The notes: generated from the sequence alone by a model not told the origin. DNA of 64,000 nt from Flavobacteriales bacterium (GCA_016705545.1 JADIYA010000010.1:62001-126000); one strand, 5' to 3'; counted from the first letter of the stretch, positions 17,798 to 27,074 are shown. Translations and numbers: made by a program.

Positions 17798-18578
17798 TCG
17801 ATGCCTGCGAACGTGATCTCATGAATGCGGGCTGCTACATCAGACGCGCCAGGCTCCGCTTCGTGCGGCAGTCTCTCCAGTCGCAGGCGCTTCCCACCGT
17901 CCCAAATGAAGCGGTGAGCGATGCCGAGCTCAGGCGACCCCGGACCGTGCAGGAAGACGATATCGCCATCCTCCATGCCAAGAGCGAAATCAGTGAGCAC
18001 TTCTTAGCGGTTCATGGCGAAGCCTGCAATGCTGCCATCGGCACCAAGGGTCACCACGCTCGAATCAGTTACCCGCAGGTAGCGGCCGGCGAGGGTGCGC
18101 GAGTTGATCGCCTCGCGCTCAGAGCGGATTCGAACGACCAGCAGTGGTGTGCTCGCACCACCTCGCCATATCGAAAGCCGGTCCGGAGTCTGGTCTGCCG
18201 CGATCCGCAACTCACCCCAGCCACTAGGTCACCTGAAGGACGGCTGCAGAAGGCCTTGCTCGCGGTGTCGTTGCCGAGCTTGGCCTCCGTGCCGCCTTCG
18301 TCCGTGACGCACCAGCTCCAGCGCTGGCTATCGCCGGCGGCGTTGCGTTTCAGATCCTTGATGAGGATCTCGGAGATTTGCACTCGGCATGCAGGTGAAC
18401 GCTGCTGCTACAAACAACGGCAATAGCCCGCAGGCATCCACAGCGCCTCGAGGGCCAGAGCCACCGCGCGGGCCTCAAGCACCGGATTCTTTTCCTCTGG
18501 CTGGTTGCCCTGCACATTCGGCGAGGCGCACCCGATCGCGAGGAGCAGGATGAATGAAATTGAGGGTCGGTGCCGCAT
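17794..18578 (-). pseudogene. Frame-broken lipoprotein gene of unknown function
   Basis: The 5' end is convincing: MRHRPSISFILLLAIGC at 18578 is a lipoprotein signal with its cysteine at residue 17. That frame stops at 18408. Coding-like sequence continues in another frame (VQISEILIKDLKRNAAGD, SWCVTDEGGTEAKLGND, from 18383) and then in a third (LSIWRGGASTPLLVVRIRSE, from 18210). This last frame is interrupted in phase by a TAA at 18004-18006 and then runs to 17794 (DGDIVFLHGPGSPELGIAHR). Two indels and one nonsense change would restore a lipoprotein of about 260 residues. Family unknown. Decay or poor local sequence quality could both explain it. Confidence 0.5.
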
Positions 18579-18584
18579 GCCGCA

Positions 18585-18617
18585 AAGCAACGCGGCCGCT
18601 CCATTGGAGCGGCCGCG
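18585..18617 (-). terminator. Terminator downstream of the M43-type protease gene
   Basis: A 12-bp perfect stem (CGCGGCCGCTCC at 18591-18602 with 18606-18617, loop ATT) lies 21 bp past the protease stop codon. On the minus strand it is followed by TTGCTTT, a weak T-tract. Confidence 0.75.
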
Positions 18618-18637
18618 CCGTTGAGGTTCGGAATGGA

Positions 18638-21600
18638 TCAGCGTCCCATCACCAGTTTCTGAACGCTCTGGCCATGCGCGTTCTGGGCGCGAACCAGGTA
18701 CATGCCGTCACTGAGACCGATTGCGCGGCCTGCGATCTCGATGTTGGCGTTGCCCGTGGGCTGGTAGGTGTTCTGATAAACCACGGCGCCGCGCAGATCG
18801 GTGATCGTCACCTCGGTGGCATCACTGCCCATGCCATACACCTGCAAGGTGAATTGGTCGTTCGACGGGTTCGGGAACACCGAAATGAAATTCTCGCTGA
18901 GCCACTCTTGCAGGCCCACTGCTGAGCTGCCGAACTGGATGTCATCGATGAACAGGTCGCCGGAATACCCGCTACTGATATAGCGGAAGCGGAAACGCAT
19001 GTTCGCACCGAGCTGCGAGCTGAGCAGGTTCATGGTCTTGAGCCTCCACGAGGCAGGGGGCGGCGGCATCTCATCGAAGTTCCCATTGGTCACGAGGTTG
19101 GTGCCCGTGATTTCGCCGGAGCTGGTGGTCCCCAGTAGACCCCAGGTACGGCCGCAGTTCGAGCTCACTTCCAGAACGAGCTTCTCCGTGATGTTCGCCG
19201 TCACGTTCGTATTCGTGCGGTACGCATAGCGGAAGCTGAGCTGGGTGATGGGCGCGCCGCTCATGTTGATGTGCGGAGAGACCAGGTCGTCATAATCACC
19301 GATGTTATCGGGCCTGATCAGCTCAAGCGGGTCGCGATCGCCGCTGTTGAGGCGGGCGCAAGCATTCCCCGAATAGCCGCCGCCCTCGAAGCGCTTCCAA
19401 GAGGTGTGGTTGTTCTCATAGTTGTAGCCCACCAGCGGGAAGAGGCTCTCGCCCTCGCCGTTCTCGAAGTCAATCGCGAATGCGCTCAGCTCTTCGCTTG
19501 AGTTGCCTGCGTAGATTGAGAAGTCCTTGGTCTCGGAATCGCTGCCTTGATCATTACCCACGGTGAGCGTAACGGTCTTCCAGCCGCGTGTGGTGAATTG
19601 AACGACCGGATTGCGTGCCGTGGAGGTTGCTGGGTTGCCGTCCTGGAAGGTCCATTGCCACGAGGTGGGTATCGCACGGCTGGAGTTGTCGATGAAGCGC
19701 ACGTTGGTGTTGATGCAGGTCATCGGCGGGAACGGAACGGCTGGAGCGCTGCCTCCCGGCGAGGTGGAATAATCCACCTGAGCGTAGAAATCGGCGATCG
19801 GGGCGCATTGCTGCACGTGCCCTTCGGCCACGCCCGTTGAGATCAGGTTCTGCTCTGTCCACAGGTTGTCGCGCTCAAGCACCGGAGAGATCAGTGCCGT
19901 GCGGGCACGCTCGCGCTGACCTTCGGTGAACATGATGGAGCAGTAGGAGTACTCCATGTAGTTCTGTACGTTCTCGATGGTGCCGCTCTTGCCGCGCACC
20001 ACCACGCTGTCGATGCCGAAGTAACCGCTGGGGTCTTCAGCATTGTACGCGTATATGCGAAGGGTGATGCCCGACTCGCGCAAACCGAAGCCTGTATTCG
20101 CCGGGTTCACGTTGATCACCGTGCCAGCATGCGCCGAATCGCCCGTGAAGAAGGCCACGTTTCCGCCCTCAGCGCTGATGCCCGTAGCAGTGCCCATCGC
20201 GATATTGGTGCTGTAGTTATTCGCGCTGCTGCGGACCGCGAAAGTGCGCGGGCCGTTATCGCTGCGCATGGCCTTGAAGGTGAGGCCGTAGAAATACAGC
20301 TGCTGCTGCACGGGCGTATTGATCGTGAACTCGTAGTACTTGCCGGTGTTGATCGAACCCGTGAGGTTGGCGTAATCCGTTTCGCCGTCATTCGCCCCGG
20401 TCTCCCAGTTCGAGAAGGCGAAGGCGCCGGCCACGGCGCTGTTCGCCGAAACACCGGTTGAACTGAACGGTGAGAACGGGATGCGAACCTCCAAGCTGTC
20501 GAGCGAATCCGTGACCGCTGGGATCACCGAGAGGTTGTCGATGGATCCCGAGCCGGTGGTGACACCCTCGAAATCGTAACGGACCGGAATCGATGGAACG
20601 ATGAACGGGATTGACCGGCCATGGTAGCTCTTGAAGCTCTGCTGATCGCAATTACCCCAAGGGCGGGTTGCATTATCCGAATGCCCTGGGCCATTGCAAC
20701 CGCTGGCTGGGCTCCAACCGCGTGTTATCGGCGTATCCTCTACGCCATCATCGCCGCAATCGGCTTGCATGGCCCATGGCACGCCCGTTGGGCCGGGAAT
20801 CCCGTTGTTCTCGCCCCAAACGTGGGCCAGGTCCAAGTAGTGGCCTACCTCGTGGGTGAGCGCGCGGGAGAGGCCTTCGTTCCCCGTAAAAGGGATGCCA
20901 CCAGCAACGCCTGCACGGCCGACATATTGATGGATGATCACGATTCCATCGAGCACGCTCCAGCCGCCAGGGGTGAAGTAGCCGGCGGCACCGCTGAGGA
21001 TCTGGCGCACCACGTAGACGTTCATGTACTTATCACGGGGCCATGGGCGCAGTTTGCTGGTGCTCTCGCCGCGCAGGGTCTCTGTGCTCTGGTAATGGAT
21101 GATGCCGTTTGTGCAAATGCCCGCAGGGTCAGTCGTAGCCAGCTTGAACTGCACGCCCATGTCGGCGACACGGTCCTCCATGGAGGGATGAACCTGATTG
21201 GTATCCGGGTTCAGCTTGGCCCAATCGCGGTTGAGCACGAGCATGGCATCCTCCACTTGTTCATTGCTGATGTTCTCCACGCCATTCAGGTGGATGATGT
21301 GGAAGACCACTGGGATGGTGTACACCAGATCCCGGTTCTTTCGGCTGGCGTTCGTGGCCATCAGATTCCGCATCTCCGATCGGAACTGCGCCATCTTCTG
21401 TGCGAAAGCAGGGTCCCTGGCCATTTCCTCGGCCATTCGGCGATCGGTTTCGCAATTAATGGGCCTGCTGCGCAATGCCAAAGCTGGCGAGCAGGACGGT
21501 GGCCAGGCTGCTGAGTAGGGTACGTTTCGTGGGTCCTCTGCGATTGGGGTCTGTTGCACCTCTGTTAAGGCGGTCGCAAGATAAACGCGGCTTCGATCGG

Positions 21601-21679
21601 GCAATGGCGCCGTTGCTTGGCCCGGCGGAGCCGCCGCCCGGTTGGCTGTGCTCACCATCTGCACCAGAAGCCCGCCCAT
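18638..21679 (-). CDS. Secreted M43-type metalloprotease with PKD and T9SS sorting domains
   Basis: The protein has the metzincin zinc motif HEVGHYLDLAH (first His at residue 276 counted from 21679), as in cytophagalysin/pappalysin (M43) peptidases. A PKD domain follows (SWQWTFQDGNPATSTARNPV), then a jelly-roll region and a T9SS type A domain (FISVFPNPSNDQFTLQVYGM). The apparent N-terminus up to about 21455 has no signal peptide. A good one (RTLLSSLATVLLASFGIAQQ) is encoded at about 21517-21455 in a different frame, preceded by ACG AAA where ATG AAA would be expected. So the true start was probably near 21523, and a frame break near 21455 joins signal and mature part. If this is real, the enzyme cannot be exported. 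Confidence 0.75.
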   Translation of the reverse strand: MGGLLVQMVSTANRAAAPPGQATAPLPDRSRVYLATALTEVQQTPIAEDPRNVPYSAAWPPSCSPALALRSRPINCETDRRMAEEMARDPAFAQKMAQFRSEMRNLMATNASRKNRDLVYTIPVVFHIIHLNGVENISNEQVEDAMLVLNRDWAKLNPDTNQVHPSMEDRVADMGVQFKLATTDPAGICTNGIIHYQSTETLRGESTSKLRPWPRDKYMNVYVVRQILSGAAGYFTPGGWSVLDGIVIIHQYVGRAGVAGGIPFTGNEGLSRALTHEVGHYLDLAHVWGENNGIPGPTGVPWAMQADCGDDGVEDTPITRGWSPASGCNGPGHSDNATRPWGNCDQQSFKSYHGRSIPFIVPSIPVRYDFEGVTTGSGSIDNLSVIPAVTDSLDSLEVRIPFSPFSSTGVSANSAVAGAFAFSNWETGANDGETDYANLTGSINTGKYYEFTINTPVQQQLYFYGLTFKAMRSDNGPRTFAVRSSANNYSTNIAMGTATGISAEGGNVAFFTGDSAHAGTVINVNPANTGFGLRESGITLRIYAYNAEDPSGYFGIDSVVVRGKSGTIENVQNYMEYSYCSIMFTEGQRERARTALISPVLERDNLWTEQNLISTGVAEGHVQQCAPIADFYAQVDYSTSPGGSAPAVPFPPMTCINTNVRFIDNSSRAIPTSWQWTFQDGNPATSTARNPVVQFTTRGWKTVTLTVGNDQGSDSETKDFSIYAGNSSEELSAFAIDFENGEGESLFPLVGYNYENNHTSWKRFEGGGYSGNACARLNSGDRDPLELIRPDNIGDYDDLVSPHINMSGAPITQLSFRYAYRTNTNVTANITEKLVLEVSSNCGRTWGLLGTTSSGEITGTNLVTNGNFDEMPPPPASWRLKTMNLLSSQLGANMRFRFRYISSGYSGDLFIDDIQFGSSAVGLQEWLSENFISVFPNPSNDQFTLQVYGMGSDATEVTITDLRGAVVYQNTYQPTGNANIEIAGRAIGLSDGMYLVRAQNAHGQSVQKLVMGR

Positions 21680-21755
21680 TGCGGAGCCAAGCTGAATTTC
21701 AGTTGGTCCTGATTGCGCCCAAGCCCTGTTCAGAAACCGGCGAGGTTGGTGATTC

Positions 21756-22940
21756 TCACGCCTGGTTCAAGGCCTGAGCAATAGCCGCGCAGGCGAACAG
21801 GACCTCCTTCTCACTGATTACAAGCGGCGGGGCGATTCGAAATGCGGTAGGGCAGCTCAGGAACCAGAATCCCAAGACACCTTGGCCAAGGCACCTGTTC
21901 ACCACCTGTTGGACAAGGCCCGCATCACCCAGGTCAACTGCCAGCATCAGGCCCAGGCCGCGCACCTCCTGAATCAACGGGTGCCTGAGATGCTGCTTGA
22001 AAAGGGCGCCCATTCGAACCGCGTTAGCTGCGAGGTCTTCCTCCTCCAGTGCATTCAAGGCTGCAAGGCCTGCCGTACACGCCAGCGGGTGACCGCCGAA
22101 GGTGGTGATGTGCCCCAGCACCGGATCGCGACTCAGCAGGGACATGCGCTCATGCGAGCTGATGAAGGCCCCCATCGGAAGGCCACCCCCCAACGCTTTG
22201 CCCAAGACGAGGATATCCGGAACAACGCCGAAATGCTCGAAAGCGAACCTCCGGCCTGTCCGACCGAAGCCGGTCTGCACCTCATCGAAAACCAGCAGCG
22301 CTCCGGTTGCCGTGCATCGGGCGCGCAGAGCGGTCATCCACGCAGGGTCCGGCACCCGAACACCGGCATCACCTTGGATCGGCTCTACCACCACCGCGGC
22401 TGTTCCCGTGTCGATCCGCTCCAAGTCGAGGATGGAATCAAAGGCGATGTGATCGACAGCGGGCAGCAATGGCCGATTCCGGAATTTCTTCGCCTCGTTA
22501 TCAGTGAGGCTCAACGAGCCATGGGTGCTGCCGTGATAGCTCTTGCGGCAGCCGATGAGCCCGGTGCGCCCGGTGGCGCGCTTGGCCAATTTCAAAGCGG
22601 CTTCGATTGCCTCTGTGCCGCTGTTCACGAAGTACGCGCTATCCAATCCCGCCGGAAGGAGATGTGCCAGGCGCTCCGCGAATCGGACCTGTGGCTCTTG
22701 GATGAATTCGCCGTACGGGATCACGTGCAGGTACCGGTCTGCCTGCTCCTTGATGGCGGCTACCACGCAGGGATGGCGGTGCCCGACGTTGTTCACGGCG
22801 AGTCCGGCTACGAGATCGAGGTAGCGCCTGCCATCGCGTGCTGTGAGCCAGCATGCCTCTGCCTCAACGATGTCGAGCGCCAAGGGCGATGGACTGGTTT
22901 GGGCCAGGTGCTTCAGGAAAGAGGCGTGCAGCGCGTCCAT
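21756..22940 (-). CDS. Class-III (ornithine-type) pyridoxal-phosphate aminotransferase
   Basis: The 394-residue cytoplasmic enzyme has the subgroup-II aminotransferase pattern: VNSGTEAIEAALKLAKRATG, LLVFDEVQTGFGRTGRRFAF, and LGKALGGGLPMGAF with the PLP-binding lysine, then TTFGGHPLACTAGLAALN. Length matches acetylornithine, ornithine or 4-aminobutyrate aminotransferases. No arginine-biosynthesis or lysine-degradation gene lies nearby, so the amino donor is not decided. It is followed after 76 bp by the protease gene on the same strand, but a functional link is unlikely. Confidence 0.88.
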   Translation of the reverse strand: MDALHASFLKHLAQTSPSPLALDIVEAEACWLTARDGRRYLDLVAGLAVNNVGHRHPCVVAAIKEQADRYLHVIPYGEFIQEPQVRFAERLAHLLPAGLDSAYFVNSGTEAIEAALKLAKRATGRTGLIGCRKSYHGSTHGSLSLTDNEAKKFRNRPLLPAVDHIAFDSILDLERIDTGTAAVVVEPIQGDAGVRVPDPAWMTALRARCTATGALLVFDEVQTGFGRTGRRFAFEHFGVVPDILVLGKALGGGLPMGAFISSHERMSLLSRDPVLGHITTFGGHPLACTAGLAALNALEEEDLAANAVRMGALFKQHLRHPLIQEVRGLGLMLAVDLGDAGLVQQVVNRCLGQGVLGFWFLSCPTAFRIAPPLVISEKEVLFACAAIAQALNQA

Positions 22941-22972
22941 CTCGGTTGGACGCGAAGGTGCGCAACAAGGCG

Positions 22973-23479
22973 CTAAGGTCGCCGCATCGGGCCGCCGCGG
23001 CCATCGCGCCGCTCGTCCATGCGCTCGCGCAGGCGCCGCAGCACTTCCCGTTGGAAGTCGCGCTCCGCCCGGAACAGTTCCACTGTCTTCACCGGTCCTA
23101 TGGCCTTGGTGAATCGCTCGATTGAGCTGCGCTCGAGGTCGAATTCGCGCTGGCGGATCTGCAATCCTTTGGTGAGCATCTGTTGAGCCTCAGCTTCGGT
23201 TAGCGCATCCGATTGCTTGCGCGCGGGGCGCATGTTCTCACGCAGCTCCCGGCGGATCGCATCGCGCGCCTCGTCGATTTCATTGTAGATGGGCCAGAAT
23301 TGCTGGGCTTCTTCCGAGGTGAATCGCAGTTTGGTGGTGAGGTAGGCGGTCTTCTGCGCCTTGATCTCGCGGAGTCGCTCCTCGGAGAGTGCCGGCATAT
23401 CGTCGTCAGGGCCTTGGGCCATTAGGCCATGCGTGCCCAGGAGCAGCGCGCCGAGAACGAAGGTGTAAAGGCGTTTCAT
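22973..23479 (-). CDS. Exported helical protein, Spy/CpxP-like, last gene of the sigma-factor operon
   Basis: The 168-residue product has a signal peptide (MKRLYTFVLGALLLGTHGLMAQ) followed by a charged, almost entirely helical protein ending in an Arg-rich tail (RRDGRGGPMRRP). The repeated heptad-like Arg/Glu pattern and the LRFTSEEAQQFWPIYNEID segment resemble small periplasmic proteins found behind ECF sigma/anti-sigma genes in Bacteroidota, loosely like Spy/CpxP chaperones. The start overlaps the upstream stop by 4 bp (23476-23479). It may monitor or buffer envelope stress; that is inference from context. Confidence 0.7.
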   Translation of the reverse strand: MKRLYTFVLGALLLGTHGLMAQGPDDDMPALSEERLREIKAQKTAYLTTKLRFTSEEAQQFWPIYNEIDEARDAIRRELRENMRPARKQSDALTEAEAQQMLTKGLQIRQREFDLERSSIERFTKAIGPVKTVELFRAERDFQREVLRRLRERMDERRDGRGGPMRRP

Positions 23480-23940
23480 AGTTCTTCGATGATCAGGTCC
23501 AGTGCGTATTCATCCTGCTCCAGGTAGGCCCTCAATTCATCTTCGCTGAGAGAGCCGGCCCAGTTCGCTTCCGATTCCAGGTCCGGCAGCGCGGCAAGGA
23601 GGTCATCGTCGCGAAGCCCAAGGGCGAGAAGGTCGTCGGTCGAGAGTTCATTCGATGCGAATTCGGGTGCGGGCCGTGATTCCCCGGTCAGGGCGATCTT
23701 CACGACGAATACGGCCAAGGCAATGCCGATTGCGACTGCGGATACGCGCCAAGCCAAGGGCACCAGCCGAATGCGCTGCAGCACGGCTTGCCATCCGGAG
23801 GGCCGCGCGCTGATGGCCGCCTGCACCTGCATGGGGAAGCGCTCGAAGAAGCCATCCGGCACCACGAAGGGGTCGGCCTTCGGGATATTGCGCAAGAGGG
23901 GGGCTTCGCTCAGCGGGTCGGTGTCGCGGGGGTCAATCAT
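23476..23940 (-). CDS. Single-pass membrane protein, putative anti-sigma factor
   Basis: The 154-residue protein has a cytoplasmic N-terminus with FVVPDGFFERFPMQVQAAI, one membrane helix (VSAVAIGIALAVFVVKIAL, around residues 66-84) and an acidic periplasmic tail ending ALDLIIEEL. It overlaps the sigma gene by 8 bp and the next gene by 4 bp. The position directly behind an ECF sigma gene and the topology fit an anti-sigma factor. It lacks a recognisable zinc-finger ASD motif (HxxxCxxC), so the assignment is from context. The P-x-x-YF-x-x-L/FP pattern near residue 30 is common in Bacteroidota proteins at this genomic position. Confidence 0.65.
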   Translation of the reverse strand: MIDPRDTDPLSEAPLLRNIPKADPFVVPDGFFERFPMQVQAAISARPSGWQAVLQRIRLVPLAWRVSAVAIGIALAVFVVKIALTGESRPAPEFASNELSTDDLLALGLRDDDLLAALPDLESEANWAGSLSEDELRAYLEQDEYALDLIIEEL

Positions 23941-24532
23941 CGGAATCCTGTTTCTTCGACGTTGGCAGGCCCAATTTGGTTTGATCGGTAAGCAGCCAGT
24001 TCTCGATCTTCTTCACGGCGATGTGGAAGCTGCTCTTGAGCGCGCCCACGCTGGTGCCTGTTACCCGGCTCATATCCTCGTACTTCAGGGCCTCGAAGTA
24101 CTTCATGGTGAATACGGCCCGCTGCTTGGCCGGTAGGCGCATCACTGCTATTTGGAGCTTGCGCTGGATGGCATCACCGCTGAAGTGCTCGCTGCTGTCG
24201 AGTGTGGTGCTCAGGCGTTCGATCACCGCGTCGTTGCTCACGAACACGCGCCGCTTCGCCTTGCGAAGATGGTTCAGGCATTCGTTGTGGGCGATCCGAT
24301 AGAGCCAGCTGAAGAGCTGCGATTCGGCACGGAACCCATCCAGGCCGTGCCATGCCTTGATGAAGGTCTCCTGGAGCACATCCTGCGCTTCATCGTGGTC
24401 GGTGACCATGCGGCGTATGAAGGCATAGAGCCTTCGCTGGTACTGGCGCACGAGCAGGTTGAATGCGTAATGCCGGCTCTCCTCCTTGCGGAAGAGGGCG
24501 AGCAATTCGGCATCGCTCAGTTCATCGCTCAT
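23933..24532 (-). CDS. ECF-type RNA polymerase sigma factor (sigma-70 family)
   Basis: Start at 24532 (MSDELSDAELLALFRKEES) gives a 199-residue protein typical of the family; the frame is open upstream to 24580 but adds no family similarity. Region 2 is clear (YRRLY-like QYQRRLYAFIRRM, DHDEAQDVLQETFIKAWHGL, SWLYRIAHNECLNHLRKAKR). Region 4 is RLPAKQRAVFTMKYFEALKYEDMSRV followed by GTSVGALKSSFHIAVKKIEN. It would direct polymerase to a specific envelope or stress regulon. The anti-sigma-like gene begins 8 bp before its stop. Confidence 0.93.
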   Translation of the reverse strand: MSDELSDAELLALFRKEESRHYAFNLLVRQYQRRLYAFIRRMVTDHDEAQDVLQETFIKAWHGLDGFRAESQLFSWLYRIAHNECLNHLRKAKRRVFVSNDAVIERLSTTLDSSEHFSGDAIQRKLQIAVMRLPAKQRAVFTMKYFEALKYEDMSRVTGTSVGALKSSFHIAVKKIENWLLTDQTKLGLPTSKKQDSDD

Positions 24533-24580
24533 GCAGCTGCCTGCGTGAGCCTTGGAGCGCGCGCGGCCGCGAAGGTTCAA

Positions 24581-25531
24581 TCATGCGCGCGCGATCGCCC
24601 GGTGCGCGGCCGCAACGATGTCCGCCGGCATGAGGCCGTATTTCTTCAATAGCTGGTCGGGAGTCCCGCTCTCGCCGAAGCTGTCGTTCACCGCAACGAA
24701 TTCCTGCGGAGCTGGGCGCGATGCGGTGAGCACCTGCGCCACAGCATCACCCAATCCGCCGTGCCGGTTGTGCTCTTCGCAGGTCACCACGCAGCCTGTC
24801 CTGCTCACGGATCGGAGGATGGCCTCTGCATCGAGCGGCTTGATGGTGTGCATGTTGATCACTTCAGCCGTCACGCCTTCTTTGGCCAGTTGCTCTGCCG
24901 CCTGCAATGTGTGCCACACCAAGTGTCCGCAGGCAATCATGGTCACATCGCTGCCTTCAACGAGCACTTGGGCCTTGCCGATCTCGAAGGGCGAATCAGC
25001 CGGTATGAACACGGGCCATTTCGGGCGGCCGAAGCGCAGGTAGCAAGGACCTTGGTGCGCGGCAATGGCGAGTGTGGCCTGCCGGGTCTGGTTGTGATCC
25101 GCCGGCACGATCACGGTCATGCCGGGTAGCATGCGCATCAGTCCGATGTCCTCGAGGATCTGGTGCGTGGCGCCATCCTCGCCGAGGGTGAGGCCGGCGT
25201 GGCTGGCGCAGATCTTCACGTTCTTGCCCGCGTATGCGATGCTTTGCCGCACCTGGTCGTACACGCGGCCGGTGCTGAAATTGGCGAAGGTGCCGGTGAA
25301 GGGGATCTTGCCGCCGATGGTGAGGCCCGCAGCGATGCCCATCATGTTCGCTTCCGCGATGCCAACCTGGAAGAAGCGCTCCGGGAATTCCTTCTCGAAG
25401 GCATCCATCTTCAGCGATCCGGTAAGATCGGCGCACAGCGCCACCACATCCGGGTTGCTGCGGCCGACTTCGAGCAGCCCTGCTCCGAAGCCGCTGCGGG
25501 TGTCCTTCTGATCGAGCACGGGGTAGGTCAT
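24581..25531 (-). CDS. Transketolase, C-terminal subunit
   Basis: The 316-residue protein carries the pyrimidine-binding and C-terminal domains of transketolase: FQVGIAEANMMGIAAGLTIG with the catalytic Glu, HAGLTLGEDGATHQILEDIG, and CYLRFGRPKWPVF. I start it at 25531 (MTYPVLDQKDTRSGFG). It pairs with the N-terminal subunit encoded at 27075-27953 to form the pentose-phosphate enzyme that moves two-carbon ketol units using thiamine diphosphate. Unlike the usual arrangement the two halves are not adjacent: a VWA-domain gene lies between them. The gap to that gene's stop is 34 bp, so all three are probably co-transcribed. Confidence 0.9.
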   Translation of the reverse strand: MTYPVLDQKDTRSGFGAGLLEVGRSNPDVVALCADLTGSLKMDAFEKEFPERFFQVGIAEANMMGIAAGLTIGGKIPFTGTFANFSTGRVYDQVRQSIAYAGKNVKICASHAGLTLGEDGATHQILEDIGLMRMLPGMTVIVPADHNQTRQATLAIAAHQGPCYLRFGRPKWPVFIPADSPFEIGKAQVLVEGSDVTMIACGHLVWHTLQAAEQLAKEGVTAEVINMHTIKPLDAEAILRSVSRTGCVVTCEEHNRHGGLGDAVAQVLTASRPAPQEFVAVNDSFGESGTPDQLLKKYGLMPADIVAAAHRAIARA

Positions 25532-25565
25532 GGTTCGGTGCCGAGGCCTCGGCAAGGGTTGTAGG

Positions 25566-26996
25566 CTAGAAGTTGATCGTTGCGCTGCGCCCGCTTTCAA
25601 TGCTGATGTCCTTGTTCAGGGTGAGCTCCGTGCGGCGCGCGAATCCGCTGCGGTAAGTGACCATGTAGGTGCCCGGCTGCAACCTGAATTGATGGCGCGC
25701 ACTCGCTGGATCCAGGTCAGTCACCCACACGAGCTCATCACCTTGCTTCAGGAAGATGCTGCCTGGCCCTGGTGCTTGGGCTTGAATATTCAGCACCCCC
25801 GGCTTGGGCACCACGATGTCGGTGGATTTGCCTTGTTCCACGTGCACATCGGTGATCAGTGTACGGGGCAGGGTAAGCACCTCCAGATCGTAGGTGCCGA
25901 CACGCAAGCGTTGGCTGTTGCCCATGTCCATGGCCATCAGGGTGCTCGTTTCCCCCTTGCGCCGCACGATGCAGCTCACCTGGCTCGCATCGGCCGGACC
26001 GGTTCCCATGCGCAGCGCGAGGGTGCCCATGCCGGCATCAACCGCGATCACCGTATGGGTTCCGGGGCGCACGGTCACGTTCTCGCGCATCGACGGCGGC
26101 ACCGTGTGAGCCACCACTTTGTAGGTGAAGATGGGATCGATGCTGAGCGTGTCCGGTAGGCCTCGTTCGGTGAGCGTATGCTCGATGTGGTAGCGCTGCT
26201 GACCGGTTTTCTGGTCGTAAAGCGTCACCGCCACATCGGTCTCGCTGGGCTTTCCGTCGGTGGTCATCAGGCTGATCTGCGCCGTGGTGCTGTTCAAGGC
26301 TTGCGTCACCACCACATCGAGCACATGCGCGAAGAGCTCCGGGGTGCTGGCATCATAGTAGTTGCCCACGCATTGCAAGGCGAACTTGTCCATCTCCGTG
26401 AGGCCCACGCCGATCACGAAGGGCTTGAGCACGATGCCCTTCGCTTGCAAGGCACGGCTCACCGCGCAGGGGTCCTCGTCGCAGGCCTCGATGCCATCGG
26501 TGATGAGGATGATCACGTTGCGCACCGGCCGCGCGCCCTTGCTTTTGTCGGTCTCCGGAAAATCCTGCGCAGCCTTCTCCAATGATCGCGCTATGGGCGT
26601 AGTGCCGAGGCATCGCGTGGCCAGCAGTTTCTTCCGGATATCGGGAATGCTGTTCGCAGCGAAAGGCACTTCCAGCTTCGTGTCATCGCAGTCCTGTTTT
26701 CCTGGAGCGCTGGGCGTCTGGTGCCCATATAGCCGTAGTGCGAGTTCGAGGTCGGGCTGGCCTTCGAGGCGCTTCAGGCTCGAGAGCAGCAATTCGCGGG
26801 CGGTGTTGATCTTGGGCTGGTTGCCCCAGAAAGCGTTCATGCTGTTGCTCGCATCGAACACGAAGAGCATGCGCGTAAGGGGCGGCTGTTGCGCGGCCTG
26901 TTGCGCGAGCAGGCGCGATGGATGGACGAAGAGCAGGCTGGTGATGGCCAATGCCGCGAAGAGCAGGATGCCGTGGGAGCTGCGGGTGGTGCGCAT
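25566..26996 (-). CDS. Exported VWA-domain protein between the transketolase halves
   Basis: With the start at 26996 the 476-residue product has a signal peptide (GILLFAALAITSLLFVHPSRLLAQ). A von Willebrand A domain follows with an intact MIDAS start (FVFDASNSMNAFWG, DxSxS), then VILITDGIEACDEDPCA. The C-terminal half contains tandem beta-rich modules (for example PGTHTVIAVDAGMGTLAL and KQGDELVWVTDLDPASARHQ) like those following VWA domains in other Bacteroidota. The frame is open to 27071 but that stretch is proline-rich and lacks a signal. A metal-dependent adhesion or complex-assembly role is likely; the partner is unknown. It is an unusual neighbour for transketolase genes. Confidence 0.82.
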   Translation of the reverse strand: MRTTRSSHGILLFAALAITSLLFVHPSRLLAQQAAQQPPLTRMLFVFDASNSMNAFWGNQPKINTARELLLSSLKRLEGQPDLELALRLYGHQTPSAPGKQDCDDTKLEVPFAANSIPDIRKKLLATRCLGTTPIARSLEKAAQDFPETDKSKGARPVRNVIILITDGIEACDEDPCAVSRALQAKGIVLKPFVIGVGLTEMDKFALQCVGNYYDASTPELFAHVLDVVVTQALNSTTAQISLMTTDGKPSETDVAVTLYDQKTGQQRYHIEHTLTERGLPDTLSIDPIFTYKVVAHTVPPSMRENVTVRPGTHTVIAVDAGMGTLALRMGTGPADASQVSCIVRRKGETSTLMAMDMGNSQRLRVGTYDLEVLTLPRTLITDVHVEQGKSTDIVVPKPGVLNIQAQAPGPGSIFLKQGDELVWVTDLDPASARHQFRLQPGTYMVTYRSGFARRTELTLNKDISIESGRSATINF

Positions 26997-27074
26997 GTTC
27001 CTCACCTTGGCCAAGCCCATGCCATCCCGGCGTGGAGGCGCAGGGGGCTTCATTCCGGGTGGAGCAGGCATGGC

